Shown here: piece after piece, positions 47,657-59,958 of the stretch
Numbering within the stretch: position 1 is the stretch's first letter
How the letters are laid out: the number at the start of each line of letters is the position of its first letter
Origin: Gloeopeniophorella convolvens
Lineage: Eukaryota; Basidiomycota; Agaricomycetes; Russulales
Length of the DNA: 64,000 bases
Direction: 5' to 3'
Assembly: GCA_022496205.1 (NCBI GenBank)
Contig: WTXD01000013.1
Span: 496,001-560,000 of the forward strand
Position numbers and translations under genes: made by a program
Notes under the pieces: generated by a model
The model's database searches: none
Seen by the model: only the letters and a program-made list of their open reading frames with translations
Told to the model about the DNA's origin: nothing

Positions 47657-48955
47657 GAAGGGCGAGAAGACGGGGCGGAGCACGGGGCGTCGGTCTGTGT
47701 AGATATAAAGATTCGGGACATGAGGCCTTTGTCCACGTTGTGCATTGTTCTGGGGTCACATACCGCGTTTATTGTTTTCTTGTCGGCAACGGCGTGTTGT
47801 GGCGGTGCTGCTGGCGGGAGAGAGGGAGAGGTCTAGGGAGTCGAAAAGAGAGTCGAGGGAGGGGCCTGGAGGACAGATGAACGCATGCGGGCGACAAACG
47901 TCAACTGTTGGAGACTCGGTGGATGGTCGTTTACTTATCAATCGTGCTACCGCCGCGACTGCGCGTCTGCAGGCACAACCTGGCACAACTCCCGCCCCGA
48001 AGCCTGCGTCCGGTCACGTAATCTGTTCTTCTCTGCCTCCGTTCCGAGCCGCCGTCTCTCCGCTACCATCTGTTCGCAGCCTCTTTCACCAGCTTTCCCC
48101 ATCTCTGCCTCTGTCTATCTGTCGGGTGCCTGGACCAATGTGTCAAAACAGTTGGGGCCACACCATCCCAGCAACACAGTTTCCACAACAGACTGCCCCA
48201 CCGTACATAATGTGGCTATTTTTGGCTATCCGCGTTGTGATCAGGCTCCAGCTCATTCTTCTTTGGCTACGGAACACAGTCACTGCGAGACTCCCCGAGT
48301 CCATGACATGCTTTCACTAGGGCATTCGGAGAAAGCAGCGGGCCTTCAGCAGGTGTCCATATGATGACCTTGTATCTTAGCGCCAACACACATGCACGGC
48401 AGCTTCTTCGGATGCAAGTTCTCAAGCATTCCGAAACCCTGCCACCTCATCGATTGCAAGTTGTTCCACAACAGAATGTATTTCCGAATATACGAGCACA
48501 TCAAGTCAACTACACAGAATCAACAAACATCCAGTAAAAATCCATCAGACAGATGCTCCTCTCGCTGGCAAGCCTGGCCTCCGCTCCGAAGAGCCGAAAA
48601 CAAGCGAGCCAAACGTCCTCGAGACCACAAACTGGCCATGTTCTCTGTAAAACGAGGGAGCATGGATGTCATCCACTGGATTTGAAGGATGTGGCATGTG
48701 TAAACATGCAAGACTCGAGTTAGTTTCTATAGAATAGATCCTAGCTGAGTATGTTCTGAAGAAACAGATTTCGCAGTGTGAAGGCTTATAAACTTTCAAC
48801 GTGGTCCGTGCGCGAACGCAGCACGTGATTCCACAGGCAACACGCGCCGCGGCGCAAGAGGACTTCTGGCCAAGGACGAATCCCAAGGACAAGGTAGAGC
48901 TGCCAGTTCTCGCATGTCACTTTGTCGGTGACAATCTTTCAACTTCATCACAACA
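47657..48955. other. Intergenic region between divergent genes
   Basis: This 1.3-kb stretch separates the 5' ends of the TRP-like gene (minus) and the pyroglutamyl peptidase (plus). The ORF at 47745-48320 is Pro/Ser-rich without motifs, and 48545-48892 likewise. No further gene can be supported. Confidence 0.5.
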
Positions 48956-50040
48956 ATGGCAAGGATTTCTACCATCAGTGCGGACGCCGATGCTCGAGTC
49001 CCCGAAAACGCGGTTCGAGTTCTTCTCACGGGCTACGGTGTGAGTTCTATGCAATCTTCGATACCATAGAGTCCTGTCGTCGCAGCTTCCTGGCGGCGTC
49101 TGTGCTAATTACTATCACAAGGTCAGCCTACATCGCGACATTCCCAGAACCCAACATGGCTCGCAGTCGCGCCGTTGAACAACGTCGTCATACCTTTAGA
49201 ATTGGACCCGCCGTCCGCCGATGAGATGCAAATCATCCTCGACGCTGACCATCCAAACGGTTATCCTTCCTATACCCCTCAGCATATACACATCTCGGCT
49301 TTGCAGCTCCCTCTTACGTATGATGCCATTTTGGAACATGTGCCTGGCCTTCATGCACGCCCACCGACACTTCCACCTGCCAATCCCCCTGAGATGGACG
49401 TAGCAACTCCACCAGAGGATGGCTATGACTTTATCTTCCACATCGGCCTCGCCGGCCGGGGTCCGTTTCGTATCGAACGTCTGGGACACAAGACGGGATA
49501 CAGGATCAAGGACTCAGACAACCGGCATGCCCCTGTCGTCGAGTTCCTTCCCGAGGCGAACGCCCTAGAACAAGCTCAGACAGAGATGATTGAACAGATG
49601 CGCGCATCTGCGAACATGGTCATCGCAGGGCCCGCGAGCCCCATCGATGCGACTATCGAGCAGCCAACTCGTGGGTTCGGCAAGGGTTACGAGTCGTACC
49701 CAGAAGATTTGCACACAATGATCGACGTGGAGCAACTCGTGCACAGCATGAAGCAAGAGGGCATGGAGGTGAGTCCCTTATCTCTGTCTTCCTGCATTCT
49801 CTCAAGTCGATCTCTCAGCAACTCTACTCCTCGATGGATGCGGGACATTACGTCTGCGACTACACATACTACTGCTCTCTGGCCGAGTCGCGCCGCACGT
49901 CATTACGCCCGGAAAAAGGGACGCTTACAAAGGTCCTCTTTATGCACTGCTGTCCTGTCGATCAGCCTTTCAGTACGGAGCAAGTCACTGATACGATCCG
50001 GAAGATCATAATGTGGGTGTCTAGAAACGAGCGATGGTGA
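48956..50040 (+). CDS. Pyroglutamyl peptidase I (peptidase family C15)
   Basis: Cytosolic cysteine peptidase that removes N-terminal pyroglutamate from peptides. Three exons (48956-49039, 49127-49768, 49819-50040) sum to 948 nt (315 aa). The N-terminus NAVRVLLTGYGPTSRHSQNP has the usual GxGP motif. It continues NPTWLAVAPLNNVVIPLELD. The segment FIFHIGLAGRGPFRIERLGH holds the likely catalytic Glu. The third exon supplies the catalytic Cys in SSMDAGHYVCDYTYYCSLAE and the likely catalytic His in KVLFMHCCPVDQP. The length exceeds that of the short bacterial enzymes (about 215 aa) because of an insert around EQAQTEMIEQMRASANMVIA, common in fungal C15 proteins. It is complete. Confidence 0.9.
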
Positions 50041-51871
50041 CAACGGTGAAGTGTATCTTTTTTTTTCGTCAAATAACTGCTGGCAGACGTCACGAAACCC
50101 TTAGCATGGCATCCATTACGCGGTTGGGCCACAATTCCTGTCTCTCTCTCTCTCTCTGGTACCTGTGTTTTTTTTGGACTGGTGTATTCACGGTGTATAT
50201 GTCTTCCTCTGTGGGATACCTGTTTACTGTCTACTACCTTTATATTCACAATACACGCGTGATATAAGGAGCTTAAATCCTCGCGCACAGAATCCATATG
50301 CGTAACAGTGAGCTGGCCAATGACTGTTACTTAGAATGGGGTTTGGTGGCTTTCGCAAAAGATCGATAGACAGAGACAGGCGTCGAGTTCGATACGAGGG
50401 GGAAGGTGCATCAAAAGGCCCACAGACGCTCAGACAGGTAGCCAGAGCGGTCAAAAAACCTGACGGATGTCTTCGATACATGGACGCGCATGCCTCACGT
50501 CTCAAGAGACCCAGCTGTAAATCCAGCCTACGCGAACACCGAGTGGCGAAGCTGGCCACCGGAGGCCAAGCGCGGGCGCTTCACAAGAGAAGTTGCGGCG
50601 AAAAAAGGCCGCGGGTGGGCGGCAATGCCATGCCGCGGACACGCCTGAGCGAGCGCGCGATCGGAGAGCACGCCAAACATAGCACGGGAAGGCTGGACAG
50701 GCTGTGTGCACCGGACATTGCTACCAAAAGTGCCGGGCGCAGATCAGAACGCGAAGGCTGGGGCGCGGCGGCGCCGAGATGGGGCTGAGCTCGAGAGGAT
50801 GGCATGCCCACAGCGGCGTAGAGAGCCCTTTCGAACCGCACTAGAATCTCGCGCGGCTCGTAGGTCCACGAGGGCTAGCGTCGACTCGGTAGAAGATGCT
50901 GTTCCGGGCTATATTGACGGCTGCCGGCACCAAGTGAACGCCAACGCGAGAACAGGGTTGTCGGAATGGCATATGTAGATTAGGATGGCAGTCGGATAGC
51001 CAAACTACCCAAAGCCACTCTTGGTGGGCGCAGTTGATAGAGAGGCGCTCCGTGTAGCCTTTGAAGCGATACGAGAGCTTTCATGATAAGTTGTTCACGT
51101 CAGTGTACCATGCGGTAGACAAGTATTTATGCAAGTGCGGCCCAAGCTTGCTCCACAGGCCATTTGATGATCGGGCCCAGGTGCGCTGGAAAGAGTGGAT
51201 GCGCAAAAGGCGCTTTAGTCATCGCCAGACATGGAAGGTCATACGACTTTCGTGAGAGATAAGTAGGGCCCACGGCCGAATGAGATTAGGCTTCGCTTCC
51301 GAATCCTGTGCGGAGAGGCTGGGAGACATCCGACAGCTCGCTAACTCTGACAAGAGTTGGCTGACGGTCGAAATGATGCGTCCAATACGCCCCAAGCAAA
51401 TGATGGAGCACGAATACGAAACGTCACATAATGAGGACCAAAGAACGCCTTCGCTGTAGGCATGGACGGAGACTTGCCGTGTTGGCGCGCGTGTAGAGAG
51501 TCAACTAGTCACAGGACGATTAGCCGCGACCCGGAGGTTGCTTGATGCCGCCGTCGGGTGGAGATTATCAATTATTTTAGGCTGACAAGAGGGCTTGTCC
51601 GAGCACCGCCTCGACATTATTACGGGTGGTCTAGCGCACAGCTAGTACAAGAACCACCACCCACCCACGTTCACTCGTGTGGTCGACCCTCTCCGCGTCT
51701 TCAAATACCGGGCTTCCCCTTCGCACCGTCTGAGCGCCCTTCTCCCCATCAATATCGCAGAGCCTCATATAGGCTGCCTTCCTATTGCGCTACTTCTCGG
51801 TGGTCTTGTTCGTCTCCGGCCCCTGCTTCGCTCTTTCGACCTTCACGCTGTATTTCTTTAGTTAACCATTC
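50041..51871. other. Gene-poor region
   Basis: This 1.8-kb stretch lies between the peptidase 3' end and the Rho GTPase start. It has a short TC dinucleotide run at 50141-50157. An ORF at 50336-50788 (150 codons, Arg/Lys-rich) shows no family motif and probably is not a gene. The right end should contain the Rho promoter. Confidence 0.5.
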
Positions 51872-52927
51872 ATGTCGTCCCAATCTCCAGTGCGTGGCCT
51901 GGCGTGCGCATTCTGACGGCGTTCTAATTTGCTCACTATTCTCCATGCAGCTCCGGCGGAAGCTCGTCATTGTTGGCGATGGTAGGCGCAAAGCAAAGGC
52001 ACCGCAGGGGCATTCTGACCGCGTGCCTTTCAGGTGCTTGTGGCAAGACCTCGCTGTTGTGTTCCTTCGCACTTGGGGAGTTCCCGAAGGAATATGTGAG
52101 TGCAAATGTTTCAATTGTTCCATATCGTCATGCTCATGCTGCCCTTCCAGCAACCTAGTATGTTCCCTGCCTAACTAAGTGGCGTCCGCAGCGCTTATTC
52201 ATGCCCAATCCACTTTTCTTCTCTCCTGCTCTCTAGCGATCTTCGAAAATTATGTTGCCGAGATTCGACTGGACGGCAAGGCGGTGCAGTTGGCGTTGTG
52301 GGATACTGCGTACGTCCCCGCATCAATCATGTTGTCGCGGCGCTCACACTGTTGTGCAGGGGCCAGGAAGAGTACGAGGTTCGTTCGTAATATGTTGTCA
52401 TTGTGGCTCAGGTCTTACGCATGATTCCGTACAGCGACTACGACCACTTTCCTATTCAAAATCACACGTCATCCTAATTGCCTTTGCTATTGACACTCCT
52501 GACTCCCTGGAGAACGTTACTGTAAAGGTGCGTGGCCCTGGTTGCGAAGGGCCAGCTCCAGTTGCGCTGACGTCATATCACTCGCTTGCAGTGGATTGAA
52601 GAAGTGCGGTCTATCTGTGGCCCCGTGATCCCCATAATACTCGTTGGGTGCAAGGCAGACCTGCGTCCACCGCCCAACGACCCTACTATCAGCCAATACG
52701 TTTCGCGAGCGCAGGCGGAGCGAGTAGCGCAATCGATTGGCGCGCGCGGATATAAGGAATGTTCGGCGCTCAAGATCGAGGGTGTCGACGACGTTTTCGA
52801 GGCTGCGACGCGGGTGAGCATGCTCATGCGTGAAGGCGTCTCCGGCGACACCCACGCAAGGCGGCGGAGCAGTGTGTCTGGCGACCGCGAGGCTAGCCAT
52901 GAGGGCAGGTGCTGCGTCATTTGCTAG
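51872..52927 (+). CDS. Rho-family small GTPase (Rho2-like)
   Basis: Membrane-bound GTP switch for cell polarity and wall synthesis. Eight exons (51872-51889, 51951-51981, 52034-52095, 52151-52157, 52237-52309, 52360-52378, 52435-52527, 52592-52927) sum to 639 nt (212 aa). Motifs: P-loop VGDGACGKTS; switch I QPTIFENYV, assembled across a 7-nt exon; WDTAGQEEYERLRPLSYSKS (switch II); CKADLR for the NKxD-like guanine motif (the fungal Rho form); and CSAL for the G5 motif. The tail has a basic stretch (HARRRSS) and ends in a CAAX-type CVIC, preceded by another Cys. The sequence VQLALWDTAGQEEYE and the EFPKEYQPTIFENY block favour the Rho2 group over Rho1, by recall only. Confidence 0.92.
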
Positions 52928-53457
52928 AGACGTCGCCCACAGGGTGGCAGGGGCTGAGGTCTCCGTTTACGATGGACATTGATTTATCCCTTTCTTTCTT
53001 CGAGCCGTTCATCTCACATCCGCACGTTATGTATCTTTCATTCAGACTTCCGTCGCCTGCCATTGGGTGTGATGTGTTATTTTCGTCATGCTTGCTTGGT
53101 GCGTATGAGGCAATATGGAACTTTTCAGGAAGCTCGTTACTGAAAGGTGTCGGCCTTTCGAAATTGCACCTCATAAGCACTCACGTTACTTAAACGTGAG
53201 CTGTAATAGTGGAATACTGTTTCCCTCAGGCGGTACGGACTGGACCTAACCTCAGACTTGGGCTTCCTTTTCGAGACCCTATGCCTTCCTTGGAGTGGAA
53301 CGATTATAGAGGCTTGTGTAATCGGATTTCCAGTATATCATCGCCGTTGGAAAGACCAAGAATCGCTGACCTTCTCTGAGAATCAGGACTTGTCGCCCCC
53401 GTCATCCAGCAATAGTGTCTAAACGCAGAGAGTATTGGTTTTGTAAGGCTACTGACC
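52928..53457. other. Intergenic region between the Rho GTPase and APS kinase
   Basis: The stretch holds the Rho 3' UTR and the presumed APS kinase promoter. A frame at 52909-53193 overlaps the Rho end and has no family signal. Confidence 0.5.
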
Positions 53458-54297
53458 ATGGCGACAAATATTACCTTCCACCCTGGTATGCTCTGATGGT
53501 CGGCTTGGTGGTTTAATCCGCTATTTACCACGTGTGTAGAATCTGTCAACCCTGGAGAACGTGTGGAACTCCTGCAGCAGAAGGGCATCACGATCTGGTT
53601 GACCGGACTCAGCGCCAGCGGCAAGGTAAGAGACTCATGTTATGACTCTCGGGCCGAGTCTCAAGTTAGCGACTAACTTAACAGACACGCGCAGTCCACC
53701 ATCGCATGTGCTCTCGAGCAGCATCTTCTCCACCTCCATAAATTTACGTACCGTCTGGACGGCGACAATATCCGTTTTGGCCTGAACAAGGATCTCGGCT
53801 TTGATGAGAAGTCCCGGAACGAGAACATCCGTCGAATTGGCGAGGTGCGGTGCTTGTTCTCACTCTTTGACGTGAGGTGGGCCTCTAACAGCAGTCTTGT
53901 CGGGTCTAGGTTTCACGCTTGTTCACGGATGCAGCATGCATCACGCTGACCGCGTTTATATCACCGTACCGCGCTGACCGGGAGCTCGCTCGAAAAATCC
54001 ACGAGGACGCTGGCTTGAGCTTCGTTGAGGTCTTCGTCGATGCACCTTTAGAGGTTGTAGAGCAGCGCGACCCGAAAGGGCTCTACAAGAAGGCGAGAGC
54101 GGGTGAAATCAAAGGTGCGTCTTGACACCCTCGTGACATTGACGGCGTCTCTGAACAAATCAGACTTCACCGGAATCTCTGCACCCTACGAGCCACCGCC
54201 GAACCCGGAGCTGCATGTCAAGACTGCGGAGTGCGACGTGAAGGAGGCCGTCCGTATCATCACGGACTATCTTTCCGAAAAGGGCTACATTTCGTAG
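53458..54297 (+). CDS. MET14: Adenylylsulfate (APS) kinase
   Basis: It phosphorylates APS to PAPS with ATP, the second step of sulfate activation. Five exons (53458-53485, 53540-53625, 53695-53844, 53910-54114, 54164-54297) sum to 603 nt (200 aa), the standard length. It begins [20 protein letters not shown]. The P-loop is [20 protein letters not shown], followed by [20 protein letters not shown]. Further blocks: [78 protein letters not shown]. It ends [12 protein letters not shown]. The start lies in a 28-nt first exon. Complete and apparently functional. Confidence 0.97.
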
Positions 54298-54464
54298 ACT
54301 AGTGCGCCAGGCTAGACTTCAACGTTCAACAGCCAATCATCCATGTATGCAGACTACTCGATGGAGTTATCGGCGATACATGTAATAAAGTACATCAGAG
54401 TGTGCGTGGATTGTGGATATGTGTGCGAGATGTAAAATGGATGCAGGAATGGTCAAGAATCCTG

Positions 54465-57389
54465 TCAGCGGGCAGCCAGTGCCAACGCATCGCTTTCGTC
54501 ATCAGTACCTGTGGTTCCTTCATAGCTGGGACCGTGGTCGGGGTCTTCCGCCTCCTCTTCTATTCGATCCTCACTAGACCTCTCCAGAAGCTGAGTAAGC
54601 CCAAGCTCGGTTATCGATAGCCATTGCATCAGGTCATCCACGATACGTCCGAGCTCTGCATGGGTGTCTTCGTGGGAAGCCATAAGTGCGGCAAAATCCA
54701 ACTTCCTGACTGGGGGAAGAGAAGTCGGGGAGGTGGAGGGGAATGAGCCGTTACGCCGGTGCACGGCAGGGAAAAGAGAGGATGAAGCAGATGATGGAAG
54801 GCCAGGATGGAGGTCTGGACTGGGAATCAGGTGGGATATGCCATTCGCTCTTCCAAAGCTGGTGGAAGGTGCAAGTGAAGCGTTGGCACTTTGTGGATGA
54901 GTACCGTCGAGTGGAACAAACGAGAAATTCAGGTGGCTCGGTGCGGCCGTGAATGGTTTGAGATTTGTAGTCAGTGTTGTTGGCGACGGAGGCAATAAAT
55001 CGGTCATTCCTAATTGGTGCTCTAGTGTGGGCACCTGAGTGTGGTGTCAGAATATACACCACGCCGAAACCAATATCACTGTCTTGCCTTCAGAACATCC
55101 TTCAAACCTGGTAAGCTGGAGAGGTCACCAATGCCACCCGCAGATCCCCCGCTCCGATCCCGACTAGCCTTGGCAAAAGGTTTCACTGGTGGAGCAATGG
55201 GAGTCGTCTCCATGACTGCCAGTGATGCAAGTCTATGAAGACTGGGCCTTCGCTGGGATTTAGGCCCTCCGGTGGGCGGGCCGACGTAAAGTTCATGGGG
55301 TGGTTCATCAGCAGGAGTCGCAGAGCGAGATCTGCCTAGTACAGGAGGAACTGCGCGCGGCGGGGAAGGACGTCGGGGAGAGCCAGTTTGGATTCGGGCA
55401 TCGAGTGAATGTGTAGTATTATGGAGTGAAATTGACGAGCTCGACGTACTGGCTCGAGTCGGAGATGTGCGAGAATGTGCTCTTAGTCCAGAATGAGAAG
55501 ACATAGAGGGATCGCTATCAGGAGGTGGGTATTCGGGGAATTGAAAGTCGGAAGCCGAAACGTTGCCACGCTCGAGACCTGAACGTGTGGACAACCCTTG
55601 AGCACTGCCCTGCGAGCGATTTCGGAAGGCGGGGCCACGTCTTGAAATTGCCGGCGCTTGCCCTAGGTCTGTCAGCAGTGTATCGGATTTGTTCGTCGAA
55701 AGGAAGTTCGTGTCCTGGCTTGGCCCCTGGGGCGGGTACTCCGGACTGGGGCTGCCTTGGTCTAAGCGGATGTCGCGGGGGGCGGAGAGCTTCGGGGTGA
55801 CGAAAAGAGGCGTGGGTGTGCTACTACCGCTCACCATGGATCCGGACGGCGACGAGCTACGGGCGATGTTGAATGTATCAGCATCACTGTGTCGCGACGA
55901 GGCAGGGAGCACATTCTCCTCGGGGGGTGATGAGCCGGCTAGGTTTGTTTTGGCACCCCTAGAGGTGGTGCGCGGCGGGAATGCGAAGGTGGCGTTACTC
56001 AGATTGGGACCATCTTCAAAGCTGTTTTCAACCCGAAGAGCTCGTCTCGCGGCCCGGTCACGTGGGGCAGGTAGTGGCACGGCAGGGGACGGCGGGGGAA
56101 GGGGAGATACAGGGATGCCAACGGCGCCACTTTTACCAGTTGCACCGAATCCAGGGATGCGGAACGGGTCTGGCGCGGAAGCAGCATCACCATCGAAGAT
56201 ACCCCGGAGGGATTTGGGTAGTTGAGATGGCTGCGGTCTGACAGTCGCGAAGTTTTCCTCTCCATCAACAGTGGTAGCTCGAAGAGATGCCGTGGCATCA
56301 AACGAGCGACCTCGCACAGTATCAAACTCCCAGGGATTTTCATCAGGATCTGTATTGCCGCTGGTTGACTATCAGCTAGTATCCGAATGAGTCACAAGGG
56401 GGAGATACTTACTCGTCTTCGTCCTTCTCCCAAGGTAAAGGCTCTGAAAGGTCTGAAGGTTTGGAGCCCTTCTTAATCCATCCGTCGTAACGGGATAGAA
56501 GGTCTTTGAGTATGGTGAAAGGGCTTTTCGTAGCATTCTTGATCCATTTAGTCTTCAAGAGTTCTTCTGCGGTTAAACGCTATGTCATGTCAGTGGGTGA
56601 ATGCTCATGCAGCAAGGGTGGACAAACGTCGGATGGTGACTCAGTCAAACAGAAGGGAATGAAGTCACGTAGATCCTTGCTCCCTTCGCCGTCGATAAGT
56701 CGAGGAGGTTTGACCTTCGGAATCATCTGGATGACCTTCAAGTGGGCAATGCGGAAGTGTGGAGGGCTGCCTTTGATCATTTCATAAATCATGATACCCA
56801 GACTCCAGATGTCTGCCTTGGTATCGTACGCAGGAACGGGTTGGGCAACCTCGGGGGCCATCCAGTAAGGTGTACCAATGAAGGTATTCCGTTTACTGCT
56901 CGTCGTCGCGAGAAGTGCCGAAACCCCGAAGTCGCAAATCATGACCTTCCCAGACGCCGTGACAAGTACATTGGCCGCCTTGATATCTCGATGAATAACA
57001 TTGGATTTGTGCAAGTAATTGAGGCCGACAAGTACTTCGCGCACAATGACGACGACATACTTCTCCTCGAGGCAGTTGTCGGGAGAAGACTGCATTAGGC
57101 TGTACACACTCCCTCCTTGAGCGAATTCCATTACGATCCAAACGCGAGGTCCATCGAGATAGCAGCCGTAGTATTTTGTGATGTTTGGACCGTCACGGAG
57201 CTGCGTCAAGAGGGCAACCTCACTTTGGATGCTGTCAACGTCGTCTCCATCATCGGCGTCGAGGTCAATGATCTTGAGGGCAACCACATTTCCGGTGGGA
57301 CGGTGAATTCCCTTGTGAACAGAGCCATAGGAACCTTTTCCGACTGTCTCTAGGCGTTGATAGAGCTGGTGCACGGAGGGTTGGGTCAT
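54465..57389 (-). CDS. Ste20/GCKIII-type protein kinase (Nak1-like)
   Basis: Germinal-centre kinase of the morphogenesis (MOR/RAM) branch, expected to control polarity with Mob/NDR kinases. ATG 57389 starts MTQPSVHQLYQRLETVGKGS. The kinase domain shows GKGSYGSVHKG, VALKIIDLD with the Lys, VIHRDIKAANVLVTASGKVM, the DFG motif in ICDFGVSALL, and activation-loop RNTFIGTPYWMAPEV. After an intron, RLTAEELLKTKWIKNATKS closes the domain. Splicing near 56400 gives LPWEKDEDD. A long Ser/Pro-rich middle region follows. The last intron (55087-55035) uses a GC donor and joins GLKDVLK to VPTLEHQLGMTDLLPPSP. The C-terminal block KLDFAALMASHEDTHAELGR is typical of fungal Nak1 proteins. Length is roughly 900 aa. 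It diverges from eIF2B-gamma. Confidence 0.9.
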
Positions 57390-57782
57390 ATTTCGGCGTG
57401 ATCCTTGAATGTCATGGATCGGCGCAACTCGACCAATCCCAGTGAGCCCGGAGTGGAAGAAAGTAGGGTGAGAATGAAAGGTAAGAGGGTTTAACAGTTC
57501 TGCAGGAGAAAAGAAGAATGAAAGAGGAACTTGTGGGTGCGGCCTTCTTGCCAGGTGGTCCACCGTGATGTGGACTCCGTCGGATGCGGCGCTCGCCTCA
57601 AGTTGTGGACAGGCTAATGTGTATTACTTCCCGGCCGTGCTTGTCTACCCTAACCTCAATGTAAGACCTAACCCTAGTCTCGTTCTCTCGAGCCAACCAC
57701 TGGTGCACACCCAAGCCGACTGTCTCAACGATTTTGTGGCGGCATTAACTTCTCATCTCCTCGAGAACCCTTTAAGGTCAAC
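57390..57782. promoter_or_regulatory. Divergent promoter region between the Nak1-like kinase and eIF2B-gamma
   Basis: This 393-bp stretch lies between two divergent start codons. The kinase frame is open through it but only from GTG, so it is taken as noncoding. It has the direct repeat-like cctaacctcaatgtaagacctaaccct near 57650. Confidence 0.5.
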
Positions 57783-59688
57783 ATGATGGACTTTGAAGAG
57801 CCAAACGCCAAACTCGTCTCTCGCGAATTCTTGGCCATCGTGTTGGCAGGGTTTGGCAACGAGTGTGTCTAAGCCTCTTGCGATCTGTCTTCCGTGTCGT
57901 GACCGTTGTGCCTAGACTATTTCCCCTGACCAGTGACCATGGGGAAGAGCCGTGCCCGAAAGCTCTGCTCCCCGTTGCAAACAGGCCGATGATAGATTAC
58001 CCCTTGACTTGGTTGGAACAGTCAGGTATCACAGGTGCGCCCTCAGACTTCTCAGTCTTTGGGTAAAGATACATTACTTTCAGAGGTTTTGCTCATTTGC
58101 CCAACGGCACATCGCTCGAGCATCTCGCATCACATTCATTCAGACACATCATCGTCGTCGTATCCATCTCTTCATGTCGATGTCCAGACATTCGACGAAT
58201 CGCCCGATGAATCTATTGGGACTTGCACGGTACTCAAGCACTTCTCAAGTCGCATACAACAGGATTTCGTTTTACTTCCATGCGACTTTATACCTCCGGA
58301 AGACCTCTCTTTAGCTTCTCTGTTGGATAAGTACCGCATCGAGTCTAACCTAGATGGCGCCATTGTCTCTTCTTGCTGGTTCAAAGCCCGTCGCACAGAT
58401 AAGGGCACTGTGCCAGAGGAATGGGGTCCAACAAACTCTTCTGTTCCCATCATATGGGATAAGAAATTGGGCACTCTTCTCTATGTCGACACACCCGACG
58501 ATATCGATCGCAATTCTGATGAGCTTGAAGTCCGAATGTCTCTGCTTTCTCGGTTCGCGTTTCTTTTCGAAGGTAGCACGTTAGGCTAATCTCATACTGA
58601 AGACACCCCGTAGCATCACTATCCTCCCAGTACACGGACTCTCACGTATACGTCTGCAAGCGGTCTTTGCTGGATGTTCTTCATCAAAAGGCTAGTTTCG
58701 AGTCTTTCCGGGAGGAATTCATCCCTTGGCTATGTAAAATACAATACCAGAAAACGAAGCAAGATAAATATGGGCGAGGTTGCGACTTTTCGTTCACCTA
58801 CTGGCTGGTATTGACTGATTTTGGCTTCAGCGTTGAAGTCGACGACAAACAATGCAACCCATGCTCTAGCCTTGAGACATTCCACTCTGTTTGGGGGCTC
58901 GACCTTTACTCAGGACCCACTGGAAGATTCTGATTCCCCATCACTGAAGCCCATTACCATGTCTGTTCCGTCATCCCCCACCCAGGCAGATGACGTCAAT
59001 GAGCCCCTAGCCAGCCTTAGAATTGGTGTCATTATACACGACGCTGGATCTGCTGGAAGGGTAAATAATATCCCAACGCTGCTGGAGATGAATAGACAAG
59101 TACGCTTGTAATCTTATACTCTAGGCAGATGTGAGGGCTGAATCCGCGTGCAGTTCTTGACTCGAGCCAATTATGCGCTACCTACAGATCCTGAGAACCG
59201 GGCTCTCATTGACCCAAAATCTCAGATCTCATCAGACTCGATGGTTGGAAGCTCTACTAAGATAGGCGAACGGACAACGATAAAACGATCGGTCATTGGC
59301 AAACACTGCGTGATTGGGAGGATGGCGCGTATCATCGGGTGTGTACTGTTAGATCACTGCGTTGTCGCTGATGGGTACGTGTCCCGGGCCACTCTACGTG
59401 ACCGCGCACTTACCATGTCCCCCAGTGCCAAGCTCGAAGGGTGCATATTAGGCAGAAACACGAAAGTTGGTGCAAAAGCGGAGCTTGCCCGAAGCCTCAC
59501 ACAAGCAGGGTACGAGGTAGATGCTGGAGGTGCGGTTAGCTCCCATTTTAAGGTCAAATCATCCTGAACGCGGTGCTCCAGCCACAATTCGAAACGAGAA
59601 GCTGGAAGTGTCGGATTGGACGGCAGGGCCGCAAGAGAGTGAATCCGGGGAGGGATCCTCTGAAGATGACGATTCCGGAGAAGATTAA
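57783..59688 (+). CDS. GCD1: Translation initiation factor eIF2B subunit gamma
   Basis: Subunit of the guanine nucleotide exchange factor that recharges eIF2 with GTP. Eight exons (57783-57862, 57916-58034, 58084-58572, 58614-58778, 58831-59099, 59154-59374, 59426-59529, 59582-59688) sum to 1554 nt (517 aa). The N-terminus MMDFEEPNAKLVSREFLAIV leads into a nucleotidyltransferase-like fold: VLAGFGNELFPLTSDHGEEP, CPKALLPVANRPMIDYPLTW, LKHFSSRIQQDFVLLPCDFI. The middle is SQYTDSHVYVCKRSLLDVLH. The C-terminal part is a left-handed beta-helix of hexapeptide repeats (SMVGSSTKIGERTTIKRSVI; IIGCVLLDHCVVADG; LEGCILGRNTKVGAKAEL). It ends in an acidic stretch (SGEGSSEDDDSGED). One intron (58573-58613) is only 41 nt. 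Confidence 0.95.
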
Positions 59689-59958
59689 GGGAAAGAGGGA
59701 TACTTGTAGGGACGCAGCTTCTCTGACACTTATGTGTACGGTGCATGGGTATGTATACTACGGGCGCTTACATGAACAGCGAGGCGTGCTGCACGCGTCG
59801 GGCGCGTCTGACGCGTCGAACGCGGTTGTGACAGCGCGAACCGCGGGGCGTCATGTGACGCGCATAACAAGACATGGCGACCAGCTCAATTAGTTCATCG
59901 AGTACTAATAGTAACACCTCATCCAACTTCTCCCTGACCCATCGCATACCCTTCACCC

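Noticed and set aside
47657..47759. N-terminal extension of the TRP-like protein
   Set aside because: The longer frame starts with GTG and has no signal peptide; ATG 47656 gives a clear signal peptide after splicing.
50141..50157. TC dinucleotide run
   Set aside because: A short simple repeat of about eight units, ordinary for intergenic DNA.
50336..50788. 150-codon plus-strand frame
   Set aside because: Basic low-complexity translation without motifs, no splice context and no family resemblance.
57390..57563. N-terminal extension of the Nak1-like kinase
   Set aside because: It starts with GTG and adds low-complexity residues before the family-typical MTQPSVHQLYQRL start.
59874..59958. Upstream ATG for the CLIP-170-like protein
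   Set aside because: It is in a different frame from the CAP-Gly exon and reads into Ser/Asn-rich sequence.
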